Positions 8,238-17,716 are shown, numbered from the stretch's first letter. The stretch: DNA of 64,000 nt from Ferrimicrobium sp. (GCF_027364955.1 NZ_DAHXOI010000001.1:186001-250000); one strand, 5' to 3'. The notes: generated from the letters alone by a model not told the origin. Numbers and translations are program-made.

Positions 8238-10217
8238 ATGGCCTCCGACCCCTTGATCAGGCTGGTCAATCTCTTTGAACTCCTGAGCACGACGCACGAA
8301 CCGCTGACCCAAGAGATGATCACCGATCTCGTGCCGGGGTTTCCTGAGTCGCCCAGTGCTCGTGCACGCGCCTTTGAACGAGCCAAGGCAAGCTTGCGTG
8401 AGATTGGCATCCCCCTTCGGACCGTGACATTGCCCGGTCGGTCCCAGGTTGGTTATCAGATTGACGCTGAGGATATTCAGTTTGACCTCGATCTTACTCG
8501 GGCTGAATGGGCAGCGCTTGAGGCGGCACTTGGTTGTGCCGTCTTCGTCGGCCAGCACGGTCGACATTTTGAAACCCGTCTCGGCTTGCTGTATCGACAG
8601 GCAGCTCCAATCGTCTGGGGAATGGGAGAACTCGCCCATCTCAACCCCGATCTCGGTCGGGCTATCGCGGAGTCACGGCGTGTGCGCTTCTTCTATCGTG
8701 GTCGCGAGCGTGATGTCTTCCCCTTTGGGGTGCTCATGCGTTGGGGACACGCCTATCTGGTCGCCGATGAGGGAGGACACCAAAAGAGCTTTCGCACTGA
8801 CCGCATCGAACCTCCTTACCTCCTTGGCCCCCTTGACGAACACCTCAGACCTGCCGATCTCCGGTCTGCATTGCCCGAACATCCGTGGCTGCTAGAGGTT
8901 GACCAAAGGGTTGCCGTCATGCTGGTTGGATCGCCAGCGCAGCTTGCGTCCCTTGGTGCCACGCTCGTTGGAGATGCTCCGATCATGACCACCGAAGGTC
9001 TGGTGCTAGATGCCCAAGCGTTGGTATATGGGCGTGTCGAGGTCTCAAATGTTGGCGCTCTCCTCTCCGACCTACTGATGGAGTCGTATCCGGTGATCCC
9101 GGTGGCCCCTGCCGAGATTCGTGAGCGCTTTGTGCAGCAAGTCCGGGCCGTCTGGGCCTCGCTGGATGTGGGATTGGTCGCCGGTGAGGTCCAGGCCATG
9201 GCACCGCGGGCGAACTCACGACAGCCTAGTCGCGTGAACCGTACCCTGGAGGATCGCTTTCTCGCGGTCCAGGGCCTACTCTCGTATCTGCGGGTCAATG
9301 GCGGGTCGGCGACGATCGTGAACTTGGCCGATGTCTCTGGCTTGGAGCCGAGTGAGGTGGTGGAGCTCTTGGAGACTGCTTCGCTGGCAGGACTGCCGCC
9401 CTACAGCCCCGACGTGCTCTTGGACGTGGTGGTCGACGAGGAGTTTGATCTTGTCGAGGTCTCTGTTGATACTGGTCTCGGTCGAAGTCAGCGGATCGAT
9501 GTGGTCGAGGCGATGACCGTCCTCGCGACACTCGAGGCGGTGACGAGCATCATGGATGGGGAGGTTCCCGAACTCCAGCGCGCTTCAGAGAAGCTCCGGT
9601 ATGCTATTCGAGGACAACTATTGCGATCAGGAGAGGTGGCGAACTCTGATGACCCACCGGAAGCGGTGGCACTTCTCCGACGGGCTATCGCTGAACCTGA
9701 ATGTGTCGAGCTCGACTACACCGATGCCGAAGGCCGCATGAGTCATCGACACCTACTCGCCATCAGCCTGTTTGTGCTGGCGGGTCGATGGTATCTCTAC
9801 GGCCTCTCCGATGGTCAGCAGCGTCACTTTCGGCTGGATCGGATGCGCAATATTAGGTTGATAGAGTTTGACGGATGCCATGAGGTTGCCGCCATTCGCC
9901 TTGCGCAACGCTCGCTCGATCGCCTTGATCCTTTGGGTCTGCGATCCTCGGGAACGCCGATTTGGCTGCATCTTGAACCAGATCAACTCGCCAAGCTTGA
10001 GGCGCTGACCCAGGGTATCTTTGACCGAGAGGGGAATGGCTATGTTGTCTACCGGTTCCGTGATGAATGGTTGGTGCGTCTTTTGTTGGCAATCGGCCCC
10101 GGAACGAGTGGTGTCATTCCGGCCTCGGTACTAGCCAGCCTTCGTCACCGCGCATCTGTTATCTTGACGATGGTTGAGGAGTGGGTCTCCTCAACGACGG
10201 AGCGGTCCGAGTTGTGA
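8238..10217 (+). CDS. pafBC: Fused PafB-PafC WYL-domain transcription regulator
   Basis: A 659-residue protein with two similar halves. Each has an N-terminal winged helix (first: PLIRLVNLFELLSTT; second: the EDRFLAVQGLLSYLRVN segment) and a WYL domain (first: RVRFFYRGRERDVFP; second: VELDYTDAEGR then AGRWYLYGLS). In mycobacteria PafB and PafC are separate, act as a heterodimer and turn on the LexA-independent DNA-damage response. The fused form would be the same machine in one chain. Here it stands alone, away from proteasome genes. ATG 8238 has AAAGG nine nt upstream; 8193 is an alternative. The damage-inducible mutasome at 27 kb shows DNA repair is well represented. Confidence 0.87.
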   Translation: MASDPLIRLVNLFELLSTTHEPLTQEMITDLVPGFPESPSARARAFERAKASLREIGIPLRTVTLPGRSQVGYQIDAEDIQFDLDLTRAEWAALEAALGCAVFVGQHGRHFETRLGLLYRQAAPIVWGMGELAHLNPDLGRAIAESRRVRFFYRGRERDVFPFGVLMRWGHAYLVADEGGHQKSFRTDRIEPPYLLGPLDEHLRPADLRSALPEHPWLLEVDQRVAVMLVGSPAQLASLGATLVGDAPIMTTEGLVLDAQALVYGRVEVSNVGALLSDLLMESYPVIPVAPAEIRERFVQQVRAVWASLDVGLVAGEVQAMAPRANSRQPSRVNRTLEDRFLAVQGLLSYLRVNGGSATIVNLADVSGLEPSEVVELLETASLAGLPPYSPDVLLDVVVDEEFDLVEVSVDTGLGRSQRIDVVEAMTVLATLEAVTSIMDGEVPELQRASEKLRYAIRGQLLRSGEVANSDDPPEAVALLRRAIAEPECVELDYTDAEGRMSHRHLLAISLFVLAGRWYLYGLSDGQQRHFRLDRMRNIRLIEFDGCHEVAAIRLAQRSLDRLDPLGLRSSGTPIWLHLEPDQLAKLEALTQGIFDREGNGYVVYRFRDEWLVRLLLAIGPGTSGVIPASVLASLRHRASVILTMVEEWVSSTTERSEL

Positions 10218-10235
10218 CGATGCAGTTGAGGTGGT

Positions 10236-10652
10236 TTGGTGGCGGTTCAGGAAGGTCGAGGCGGTTCATTGGAGAGAACTGAGGTTGTGCAGGCGATCGC
10301 AAGCACGCGACACGGGCTACTCGCGACGATCACTCCAAAGGGGGCAGTGCACACGGTCCTTGTGAATCCCTTTTGGTTAGAAAGCCGAGAATGCATTGCG
10401 GTGTTTTCGCGACGGAGGAGCCAAAAGGTGGTCAATCTGGAGAATCGATCAACGGCGACCATCACCTTGATCGAGGGTGCGAAGTACTTTGCCATGCTTG
10501 GGGTTGCGACAGTCGTGGATGATGGAGATGAAGTGGAGCGTTGCTTGCCCGCTTTTTACGCTAAGTATCAGCGATTCCCTGCGGAAGCAGCCGACAGAGT
10601 CGTGATCTATCTGAACGTCGAACGTACGCTTGGTGGTCTCTCGTTGCGGTGA
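10236..10652 (+). CDS. PPOX-class pyridoxamine-phosphate-oxidase-fold protein
   Basis: A protein of about 130 residues with the split beta-barrel pattern of F420/FMN-binding PPOX proteins: GLLATITPKGAVHTVLVNPFW, then a VFSRRRSQKVVNLE stretch and a TITLIEGAKYF strand. A CofC gene at 17 kb shows F420 is made, so F420 is a plausible cofactor, but the sequence does not decide between F420, FMN and haem. The start is uncertain: TTG 10236 is the furthest upstream and another TTG lies about 33 nt later. It follows pafBC by 18 nt and may be co-transcribed. Confidence 0.75.
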   Translation: MVAVQEGRGGSLERTEVVQAIASTRHGLLATITPKGAVHTVLVNPFWLESRECIAVFSRRRSQKVVNLENRSTATITLIEGAKYFAMLGVATVVDDGDEVERCLPAFYAKYQRFPAEAADRVVIYLNVERTLGGLSLR

Positions 10653-10753
10653 TCGAAAAGCGGGACTTGGTTTTCTTGCTGATCGCGAGCTAAGAATTGG
10701 CTGGAGACGACGGGGTGGCTGGAGGCGAGTCATGGTTCTATGCTTACCAGGTA

Positions 10754-10764
10754 TAAACAGTTTA
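10754..10764. promoter_or_regulatory. Palindrome upstream of MarR gene, possible operator
   Basis: TAAACAGTTTA is a perfect 11-bp palindrome and sits in the AT-rich gap 71 nt before the MarR gene. MarR proteins commonly repress their own promoter through such short dyads. Position and symmetry are seen; the function is inferred. Confidence 0.35.
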
Positions 10765-10834
10765 CAGTGATTGGTTTTTAGGGTGATTGTGTTTTGATAG
10801 CGGGTGATACGGCGCGCGTGACCAGAGGAAGACC

Positions 10835-11350
10835 ATGGAGCTAGTGAAGACAGGGGCAGCGGATGCTACGGCTGGCAGTCCTGCGGGGCATGAGCAGTTG
10901 CGTGATGCGGTATCGCTTATCCTCGCCATGATGCCGGTCGTGAGGACGATCAAGGCGCGAGCCGGCAGCTGTCAAGTCCAGGGCGTGTCGATTACCCCTC
11001 GCCACATGCAAGTGTTGATGCAAATTCTCTTGGTGGGAGAGGTTACCGTGAGCGAACTGGCAGAACAGCTGAGAATGAGCCTTGCAAGCATCTCTTTGAT
11101 CGTCTCACAACTGGCCGCAATAGGTCTTTTGGAACGCCATGAGGACCCTCTTGATCACCGACGAACCGTGGTGCATGCAGGCCCAGAGTATGTTCGGTTC
11201 GTCACCGAGGTGCTGATCGAACGGTTCCAGCCACTGATCAACGCGCTCGACACCCTTGCCCCCGAGGAACGGAACAACCTCGAGCGCCTCGCACATCTTT
11301 TGTCGTCTCACCTTGTTGCAGCGCTCGATGGAATGACGCTCGATGGGTGA
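10835..11350 (+). CDS. MarR-family transcriptional regulator
   Basis: A 171-residue winged-helix regulator. The reader helix region is EVTVSELAEQLRMSLASISLIVSQL, followed by the wing HEDPLDHRRTVVHA with the DHR signature of MarR proteins. AGAGGAAG precedes the ATG. It lies 86 nt ahead of an MMPL exporter on the same strand, a common MarR-pump arrangement, so the likely role is repression of the pump until a toxic or signalling ligand binds. A palindrome upstream may be its operator. Confidence 0.9.
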   Translation: MELVKTGAADATAGSPAGHEQLRDAVSLILAMMPVVRTIKARAGSCQVQGVSITPRHMQVLMQILLVGEVTVSELAEQLRMSLASISLIVSQLAAIGLLERHEDPLDHRRTVVHAGPEYVRFVTEVLIERFQPLINALDTLAPEERNNLERLAHLLSSHLVAALDGMTLDG

Positions 11351-11436
11351 GGCGCACCCACGATCAACCGGAATATGGTTTGGGCACTTGCGGTTGGCAA
11401 GTATCGCAACATCGTCCACTATGACAGGAGCTTCTT

Positions 11437-13791
11437 TTGAGTCGGTTTTTTGAGCGCCTCGGTGTTTTTGCGGTCAGGTTCAAGTATGCCATCGTGGTGG
11501 TATGGATTGCGGGCCTGATAGCTGCGCTCGCGTTTTTGCCTTCGATTGGCTCGGTGGTGCAAAACAACTTCTCTAACTTCCTGCCAACCAACTCACCGTC
11601 GATCAAAGCAGCACAGTTAGCCGATGTGTTTCAAAAGAGCACGGACTCGACGGTTGTCGTTGTCGCGGATAATCCGCACGCCGCACTCACGACAGCCGAC
11701 ACCACGTATCTCAATAGCCTGTCACAGACGTTGAAGTCCGTGCCGAGTGTGGTCAAGTCGAATGTGGCGGCGATCTCGGCCAATGGTAAGGCAGAGCAGA
11801 TCGAGGTCGTTTCTTCGACCTCACAGTTCAACGATTTGGGCATCAAATCCCTCGTCAACGACCTGCAGGCCAAGCTGCAGAGCAACCCTGCTCCGGCTGA
11901 TCTTCAGATTCATTTAGCCGGGACGGTGGCGACAGCGGTCGCTCAGGCTGACCAGAATAATTCGAGTGCAAGTGCCACGCAGGGCTTCTCGGTACTGTTC
12001 ATTCTCGTGCTTCTCTTCATTGTTTTCCGCTCGGTGCTGGCGCCCTTCTTGACTCTTTTGCCTGCGCTCATCGTCACGTTGTTAGCTGGACCGGTGGTGG
12101 CCCGGTTGACCTCGGTCCTGCACTATCAGGTCTCTAGCGTCACCCAGCTACTCATGATCGTCCTCGTGTTGGGTGCGGGGACCGACTATGGACTCTTCCT
12201 TGTGTTCCGAACCCGGGAAGAGCTCAACCGTGGGCGTTCTCCACAGGAGGCAGTTGAGTTTGCCCTCTCTAAGGTCGGAGAGTCGATTACCTTCTCGGCT
12301 CTCACCGTGATCGCAGCGGTCCTTATGCTCATCACCGCTACCTTTGGCTTCTACCGAGGGCTCGGTTATCCCCTCGCTATCGCTGTGTTCTTGATGCTCC
12401 TTGCCGGTCTGACCCTTCAGCCTGCACTACTGGCTATCTTTGGTAAGGCTGCGTTCTGGCCACGACGTAAGTCGGAGAAGCGACAGGAGGCCAAGTATGG
12501 GCTGTGGGGCAGGATAGCAGGTCGCCTGGTGATGCGCCCGGTGGTCACACTCTTGATTGGAGTTGCCTTTTTCGGTGTTCTTGCCTTCTTCGCCCCGCTG
12601 AATCGTCCCTCAGGGTTCGCAAGCAACGCCGCGGCTCCTACTGGCACCAACGCCTATTATGGGAACCAGGACCTTACCCGTTACTTCCCAAAGGCATCCT
12701 TTAACCCCACTGAGTTAATCTTTCGTTTCTCCTCTCCAATCTGGAACCATATTGGCACGTTAGAGACCTTGGATACCGATATCTCGCACTCCTCGCTCTT
12801 TACACAAGTCGATGGGGCACTCAACCCCGCCGGAGTTGCTCTTCCGGTTGCTCAGCTCCAGCGTCTCCACGCCCTTCTTGGACCCGCATCGACGCTTCCC
12901 CAGGTGAGCACCGGTCATCTCGTTCCAGCTGGGGTGTATCAGCTGTACCGGGCGACCGGTAACTATATCAGCAGTAATGGTGACGAGGTGTTGTTTGAGA
13001 CGACCCTTACGGCGGGATCGCCAGGCCAAAATCCTGCGATCAATGCGGTACCGGCGATTCGGTCTTTCACGACCACGTTGGCCAAGCAAGTCGGGGCAAC
13101 GAAGTCGGGTGTTGCCGGCGAGGCACCGGCTTCCTACGATGTCTCGTCGGCCTCGAATCACGATCTTGTCCATATTGTTCCGCTCGTGATCTTGATCATC
13201 GCTATTTTGTTGGCCCTCGTTCTCCGCTCCGTCGTAGCTCCTGTGTTTCTTGTCGTGAGTGTCGGACTCTCTTTCTTCGCCGCCTTGGGTGTCGCGGTGC
13301 TACTCTTTATGAAAATCGGCAGTCACAGCGGTCTGATCTTCATTTTGCCGTTCATGCTCTTCCTCTTCCTGTTAGCACTCGGAGAGGACTACAACATCCT
13401 GGTGATGACCCGAATACGGGAGGAGTCTCATCATCACACCATCCGCGAGGCAGTGGTTGCCGCAATCGGTGCAACCGGGCCGGCAGTGACCTCGGCCGGC
13501 ATGGTGCTCGCAGGCACCTTCCTTGTCCTGGGTCTTGCATCAGCAGGTCAGGCAGAGGTCGAGGAGATCGGGATTTCGCTGGCGTTGGGTATCTTGATGG
13601 ATACTTTTTTGGTGAGGACGCTCTTAGTTCCCTCAGCGGTGGTGCTGCTCGGTCGTTGGAGCTGGTGGCCTTCGAAGCTTAGCGACGTAGAGCCAGACCC
13701 GGATTCGCCACATCGGCACGGCGGTCAACAAACGTCGTCGCTCTCCGCGACAGGGGAGAGCAATCGAGAGCCTGAGGGGCAGCTTACCTAG
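11437..13791 (+). CDS. MMPL/RND-family exporter
   Basis: A 784-residue membrane transporter with two MMPL repeats. It has an N-terminal helix, an extracytoplasmic loop (about residues 45-170), a five-helix bundle, a second large loop (about 390-580) and a second bundle. Both proton-relay Asp-Tyr pairs are intact: GTDYGLF near residue 250 and GEDYNIL near 651. This family moves lipids or drugs across the inner membrane using the proton gradient. The start is TTG 11437 with AGGAG upstream. The C-terminus ends in a short hydrophilic tail. The adjacent MarR gene is the probable regulator. Confidence 0.9.
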   Translation: MSRFFERLGVFAVRFKYAIVVVWIAGLIAALAFLPSIGSVVQNNFSNFLPTNSPSIKAAQLADVFQKSTDSTVVVVADNPHAALTTADTTYLNSLSQTLKSVPSVVKSNVAAISANGKAEQIEVVSSTSQFNDLGIKSLVNDLQAKLQSNPAPADLQIHLAGTVATAVAQADQNNSSASATQGFSVLFILVLLFIVFRSVLAPFLTLLPALIVTLLAGPVVARLTSVLHYQVSSVTQLLMIVLVLGAGTDYGLFLVFRTREELNRGRSPQEAVEFALSKVGESITFSALTVIAAVLMLITATFGFYRGLGYPLAIAVFLMLLAGLTLQPALLAIFGKAAFWPRRKSEKRQEAKYGLWGRIAGRLVMRPVVTLLIGVAFFGVLAFFAPLNRPSGFASNAAAPTGTNAYYGNQDLTRYFPKASFNPTELIFRFSSPIWNHIGTLETLDTDISHSSLFTQVDGALNPAGVALPVAQLQRLHALLGPASTLPQVSTGHLVPAGVYQLYRATGNYISSNGDEVLFETTLTAGSPGQNPAINAVPAIRSFTTTLAKQVGATKSGVAGEAPASYDVSSASNHDLVHIVPLVILIIAILLALVLRSVVAPVFLVVSVGLSFFAALGVAVLLFMKIGSHSGLIFILPFMLFLFLLALGEDYNILVMTRIREESHHHTIREAVVAAIGATGPAVTSAGMVLAGTFLVLGLASAGQAEVEEIGISLALGILMDTFLVRTLLVPSAVVLLGRWSWWPSKLSDVEPDPDSPHRHGGQQTSSLSATGESNREPEGQLT

Positions 13792-13792
13792 C

Positions 13793-14539
13793 GTGCAAGG
13801 GAACGTCTTTGCAGAGGTTGACGCCGGTACTAAGGTTGCGACGGTTTGGATCGACAACCCTGAGCGCGTGAACGCGATGTCGATTCAGATGTGGGAACGG
13901 TTGGCGGAGGTGCTCGGTGCACTTGCACAGGACCGAGACGTCTGGGTCGTAGCGATCCGAGGGGTGAACGGCAACTTTTGCGCCGGTGCCGATCTGAGTG
14001 AGTTTGGCGATCATCGGCAAGGGGCTGATACGTTTGTCTATGACCAACGCACGGAATCCGCGCTCGTCATTCCTCGCCAGATGCCTATGCCAGTCGTGGC
14101 CGTTGTCGAGGGTTACTGCTTGGGTGGGGGTGTCAGCATCGCCGTGGCCTGCGACATTGTCTATGCTGTGGAAGACGCCAGATTTCAAATTCCTGCTGCG
14201 AAGGTTGGTACCGCGTATCCCGATGGGGCCCTCCATCGATTGCGTGATCGGGTAGGCTATGCCAATGCTCTGGAGCTGATCGCAACGGCGAGGAGAGTTA
14301 CTGCCGTTGATGCCGTCGCGCTTGGCCTTGCGACCCAGACTTTTGCTTCGAGCGAGGAGGTTGTGGACCAGCTGCGGCGAATCGCTACACTGGCACCACG
14401 GTCGATCGCAGCGGCGAAGGCGAGCATGGATGGCCGCATAAGCGAGGATGAGCGAATCGCGATCTTCTCGAGCCAAGACTATCAAGAAGGGCTTCGCGCA
14501 TTCGCGGAGCGACGCAGTCCCCGATTCACTGGTCTTTGA
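13793..14539 (+). CDS. Crotonase-fold protein lacking both hydratase glutamates
   Basis: A 248-residue enoyl-CoA hydratase/isomerase family member. The oxyanion-hole segments are clear (NGNFCAGADLSEF near 60-70 and YCLGGGVSIAVACD near 108-121). The two catalytic glutamates of classical hydratases are replaced: Ser115 where GCEL would carry Glu, and Ala135 where the second Glu lies. It may therefore catalyse another crotonase reaction (isomerase, thioesterase or decarboxylase) or bind acyl-CoA only. The GTG start comes one base after the upstream stop, so it is probably co-transcribed with the exporter, and an acyl-CoA synthetase follows. Confidence 0.88.
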   Translation: MQGNVFAEVDAGTKVATVWIDNPERVNAMSIQMWERLAEVLGALAQDRDVWVVAIRGVNGNFCAGADLSEFGDHRQGADTFVYDQRTESALVIPRQMPMPVVAVVEGYCLGGGVSIAVACDIVYAVEDARFQIPAAKVGTAYPDGALHRLRDRVGYANALELIATARRVTAVDAVALGLATQTFASSEEVVDQLRRIATLAPRSIAAAKASMDGRISEDERIAIFSSQDYQEGLRAFAERRSPRFTGL

Positions 14540-14608
14540 ATTTCGCGATCGTAGGTGACGTGCTACCATAGACGTAGACCACGGCTTAGCACATCAAAAG
14601 GGGGGCAA

Positions 14609-16156
14609 ATGAAAGTTGAACTCAACGTCTTGGATTTCCTGTATCGCGCCGTCGAGGTATACCCCGATCGTTTGGCGCTGGTGGATGATCCTGGTGTTCC
14701 TGGTGCGCTGGGCCGGTTGACCTATGGTGAGATTGGCCAGCGCGTGAAGGGCATGGCTTCCACGCTCGAGGCGATGGGTTATGAGGTAGGGGACCGGATT
14801 GGCATCGTGTCACCGAACGCCGGGAAATTCTTGATCTCGTACTTTGGTATCTCTGGCTACGGACGCATTCTGGTGCCGATCAACTATCGATTGAACGTCG
14901 ATGAAGTACAGTACATCGTCAACCATTCGGGCACGCGACTCCTCTTGATCGACCCAGAGTATGCCGATGTCTTCGGTAACGTCAAGGTCGAGAAGTCGAT
15001 CATCCTTGACGGCGTGGAGGATGCCCAGCTCTTTGCACCCCTGGCAGAGGGCGCATCGGTTCCAGTCTGGGCAGGTGATGAGGAGTTTGCCTGTTCGATC
15101 AACTACACCTCTGGCACAACGTCTCGTCCTAAAGGGGTCCAGATGACCCATAGAAATGCCTGGCTGAACGCATCGACGCTTGGTTGGCACACGACGGTGA
15201 CGGATCGGGATGTGCTTTTGCACACGCTGCCCATGTTCCACTGCAACGGTTGGGGTATGCCCTATGCAGTAACTGGTATGGGCGGCACCCATGTGATCCA
15301 ACGAAAGATCGATGGGGAGAGCATCCTTGCCAACGTCGAAAACGAGGGTGTGACCATCGCCTGTGGTGCACCGGCCGTCTGGGCTGCCACGTTGCAGGGT
15401 GCGGAGCGTCGGGTCAGTGAGGGTCGCCAAATCCCAGGGCGCGATCTCATGCGCGTGGTCGCGGCAGGCGCGCCCCCTCCGTCGCGGACGATCGAGAGTA
15501 TTCAGGAGGTGCTGGGCTGGGAATTTATCCAGATCTATGGCTTGACGGAGACCTCACCACTGCTGACGGTGAACCGTCGGCCACAGGAGTGGGATGCGTT
15601 GGAGCCGGCGGAGCTCGCGCGTCGTCTATCAATGGCTGGGACTCCGAGTATTGGCGTTCGTATCGCTGAAGATGTCGACGGTGAGGTGCTCGCCCAAGGG
15701 AACCAGGTATTCAAAGGCTATTGGGAGCAGCCTGAAGAGACGGCGAAGGCACTTGCTGGCGGATGGTTCCATACCGGTGACGGTGGTGTCTACCGGGATG
15801 GATTTCTCCGGATTCTCGATCGGAAGAAAGACGTCATCATCACCGGTGGAGAGAACGTCTCTTCCATCGAAGTAGAGGATGCACTATTTGCGCATCCGGC
15901 CGTCGCGGAGGTAGCGGTGATTGGCGTGCCTGATGCCAAGTGGGGCGAGACGGTGAAGGCTCTGGTTGTGCCGAAGCAGGGCACGGATCCAACCGAGAAG
16001 GAGTTGCAAGAGTTCTGCCGAGAGCGTTTAGCGCATTTCAAGTGCCCGACTTCGATCGAGTTTCGTGAGGAGCTAGCCCGAACCGCCACGGGCAAGTTGC
16101 AGAAATTTAAATTGCGAGCACCCTATTGGGAGGGCAAGGACCGTCTAGTTAACTGA
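14609..16156 (+). CDS. Acyl-CoA synthetase (AMP-forming), fatty-acyl type
   Basis: A 515-residue ANL-superfamily ligase that activates a carboxylic acid with ATP to an acyl-adenylate and then an acyl-CoA. The P-loop motif YTSGTTSRPKGV is near residue 170. The A5 motif is QIYGLTETSP, the A7 region contains GWFHTGDGG, the hinge is LDRKKDVIITGGENVSS, and the catalytic Lys lies in the closing ATGKLQKFKLR segment. ATG 14609 follows a G-rich ribosome site; upstream codons to 14555 are not convincing. It follows the crotonase gene, consistent with fatty-acid handling. Confidence 0.93.
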   Translation: MKVELNVLDFLYRAVEVYPDRLALVDDPGVPGALGRLTYGEIGQRVKGMASTLEAMGYEVGDRIGIVSPNAGKFLISYFGISGYGRILVPINYRLNVDEVQYIVNHSGTRLLLIDPEYADVFGNVKVEKSIILDGVEDAQLFAPLAEGASVPVWAGDEEFACSINYTSGTTSRPKGVQMTHRNAWLNASTLGWHTTVTDRDVLLHTLPMFHCNGWGMPYAVTGMGGTHVIQRKIDGESILANVENEGVTIACGAPAVWAATLQGAERRVSEGRQIPGRDLMRVVAAGAPPPSRTIESIQEVLGWEFIQIYGLTETSPLLTVNRRPQEWDALEPAELARRLSMAGTPSIGVRIAEDVDGEVLAQGNQVFKGYWEQPEETAKALAGGWFHTGDGGVYRDGFLRILDRKKDVIITGGENVSSIEVEDALFAHPAVAEVAVIGVPDAKWGETVKALVVPKQGTDPTEKELQEFCRERLAHFKCPTSIEFREELARTATGKLQKFKLRAPYWEGKDRLVN

Positions 16157-16220
16157 GTCCAGTAGCTCTAGCGCAGCTGGTGGTTCGAGGGTTCCCGTCT
16201 TTGCGCAGAGGTTCCCGCTA

Positions 16221-16988
16221 CTAGAGGTCGGTGATGAGCTTGAAGCGCTCGCTGAGGTGGGCGCTGTCAGGTTGAGAGGCTGCCTCGATGAGATGAGGCA
16301 GGAGGTGGTCCGTTGCGTCCGCCGTCTCAGGTGCGAGGCCATAGCTCGAGGGGTACTGGCTGCGGTGGCACGCCAGAGCCCGAGCCTTGGCCTTGAGGTG
16401 TCGTTGTTCTACGGTCTCGCTGTGGTCCTCGATATCTGCCTCAAAGAGTAGAAGGGCGTCAGGCCGCGATGCCGGTAGCGATAGTTCTCGCCAGAAGCTC
16501 TGGTCGCGTGCTTGTACGAGCGCTTCGACTACGATCTCACCGGTAACGCGGTGATCTGGGTGAAGACGATAGCGTTTCCATGGGTCATGCGTGATGACGA
16601 CCGAGGGGCGGATCGATCGGAGCAGCGTTACGAGACGAAGAACGATATCGGAGGTGGAGCGGAGCTCTCCATCGATCTGTTGAAAGAAGAGGGGTGCCTG
16701 AGCACCTAATGCTAAGGCTGCCGACTGGGCCTCTGCTTGGCGTGAGACCGCCAGTGCGAGCAGGTCTTGTGTTGGATTCCAGGTACCACGTCGCCCATCG
16801 GTCAGAATGGCGACATGAATGGCGCATGAGCGTTCCGCCCATTTGGCGAGGGTGGCACCGCAGCCGAACTCGATGTCATCGGGGTGCGCGCCGATGGCGA
16901 GGACCGTTGCGGGGACCTCAAGATCCTTGGTGATCCTCTGGGGAGAGGTGGTAAAGTAGGTCGCGAATCCCTCACGTTGTGTGTTCAT
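16221..16988 (-). CDS. PIG-L family deacetylase
   Basis: A 255-residue LmbE-like zinc hydrolase. The metal motif AHPDDIE lies near residue 33 and the matching second motif is HPDHRVTGE in the middle. It is shorter than and distinct from the Mca-type protein at 35.4 kb. Candidate substrates are N-acetylglucosaminyl compounds; whether it is MshB of mycothiol synthesis or a sugar deacetylase cannot be told. Its ATG overlaps the stop of cofC by four bases (ATGA), so the two are translationally coupled. Its stop faces the acyl-CoA synthetase. Confidence 0.88.
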   Translation of the reverse strand: MNTQREGFATYFTTSPQRITKDLEVPATVLAIGAHPDDIEFGCGATLAKWAERSCAIHVAILTDGRRGTWNPTQDLLALAVSRQAEAQSAALALGAQAPLFFQQIDGELRSTSDIVLRLVTLLRSIRPSVVITHDPWKRYRLHPDHRVTGEIVVEALVQARDQSFWRELSLPASRPDALLLFEADIEDHSETVEQRHLKAKARALACHRSQYPSSYGLAPETADATDHLLPHLIEAASQPDSAHLSERFKLITDL

Positions 16989-17596
16989 AAGAGGTCCCAG
17001 AGTTCTGAATCAGGGAAGATCTCTCGAGCAAGGATGAGATCCTCTGGTGTATCGATGTCGAAAGCGGAAGGACAGGGGGTGACTGCAACAGCGAGCTCCC
17101 GAGCTTTTGCACCTTGGATGTGATGGAAAAACGAGTCTTGACCATAGGCGAAGATGGGGTCTTGGACTGAGGTAGGGACGCGAAGAAGATTGGTCCCCGA
17201 TAGGTGAGAGTCTGGGGTGACCAGAGAGACCCTCGCCGTTGGCCTCTGCCGGTACGCCTCCAGGCTTGTGAGAAACGGTAGGTCATTGGGCAAGATAGTC
17301 ACACAACGATAGGCCCCAAGCGCGGAGGAAGTGACGATCGCATGAATGGCGACGTTGAGGTCAGCCCCCTGTTGGAGGATAGGGGTGATGTCGAGGCGAA
17401 GGCCTTCGTTCGCGGCCTGTTCGTTCGCGGCCAACAGGTAGAGGGTGTCTGGCTCAGTGAGGTCGGTGATGCGTTGCAGGCAGAAACGGGTGAGCACCGT
17501 TCGTTGCTCTGGAGAAAGGACAGCGCTCAGCCGCGATTTCGATGTCGCAGGATCGCCTTGAAGAACCACGAAGGCAACATCATTGGGTTCTGACAC
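16985..17596 (-). CDS. cofC: 2-phospho-L-lactate (or PEP) guanylyltransferase CofC
   Basis: Makes the GDP-activated C3 acid used in coenzyme F420 biosynthesis. The nucleotidyltransferase pattern is present: KSRLSAVLSPEQR near the N-terminus, ADLNVAIHA, ILPNDLPFL, SGTNLLRVP and the closing FDIDTPEDL. I prefer GTG 17596 (203 residues), because TAGGAT ends exactly 7 nt upstream and fits leaderless transcription; ATG 17614 gives six more residues but has neither a -10 nor a ribosome site. In actinobacteria the activated acid is usually phosphoenolpyruvate. It is coupled to the PIG-L gene. Confidence 0.88.
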   Translation of the reverse strand: MSEPNDVAFVVLQGDPATSKSRLSAVLSPEQRTVLTRFCLQRITDLTEPDTLYLLAANEQAANEGLRLDITPILQQGADLNVAIHAIVTSSALGAYRCVTILPNDLPFLTSLEAYRQRPTARVSLVTPDSHLSGTNLLRVPTSVQDPIFAYGQDSFFHHIQGAKARELAVAVTPCPSAFDIDTPEDLILAREIFPDSELWDLL

Positions 17597-17603
17597 GGGC
17601 ATC

Positions 17604-17609
17604 ATCCTA
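17604..17609 (-). promoter_or_regulatory. -10 element for leaderless cofC
   Basis: TAGGAT on the minus strand followed by 7 nt and GTG 17596. The hexamer lies within the longer ATG-initiated frame, which is the reason for choosing the later start. Confidence 0.4.
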
Positions 17610-17716
17610 GCCATGTGCCGCTACTCATCACGACACCTTTGGGGAGCGCGGACCTCCGAGCCGACCAGATCGCCTGGTGTAGACGGATTCGCAGGTGTTT
17701 GACCCTTAGGGTGGGC

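Noticed and set aside
16157-16220. Repeated GGTTCCCG between convergent genes as a regulator site
   Set aside because: Two short copies in a 64-nt convergent gap; no promoter to regulate.
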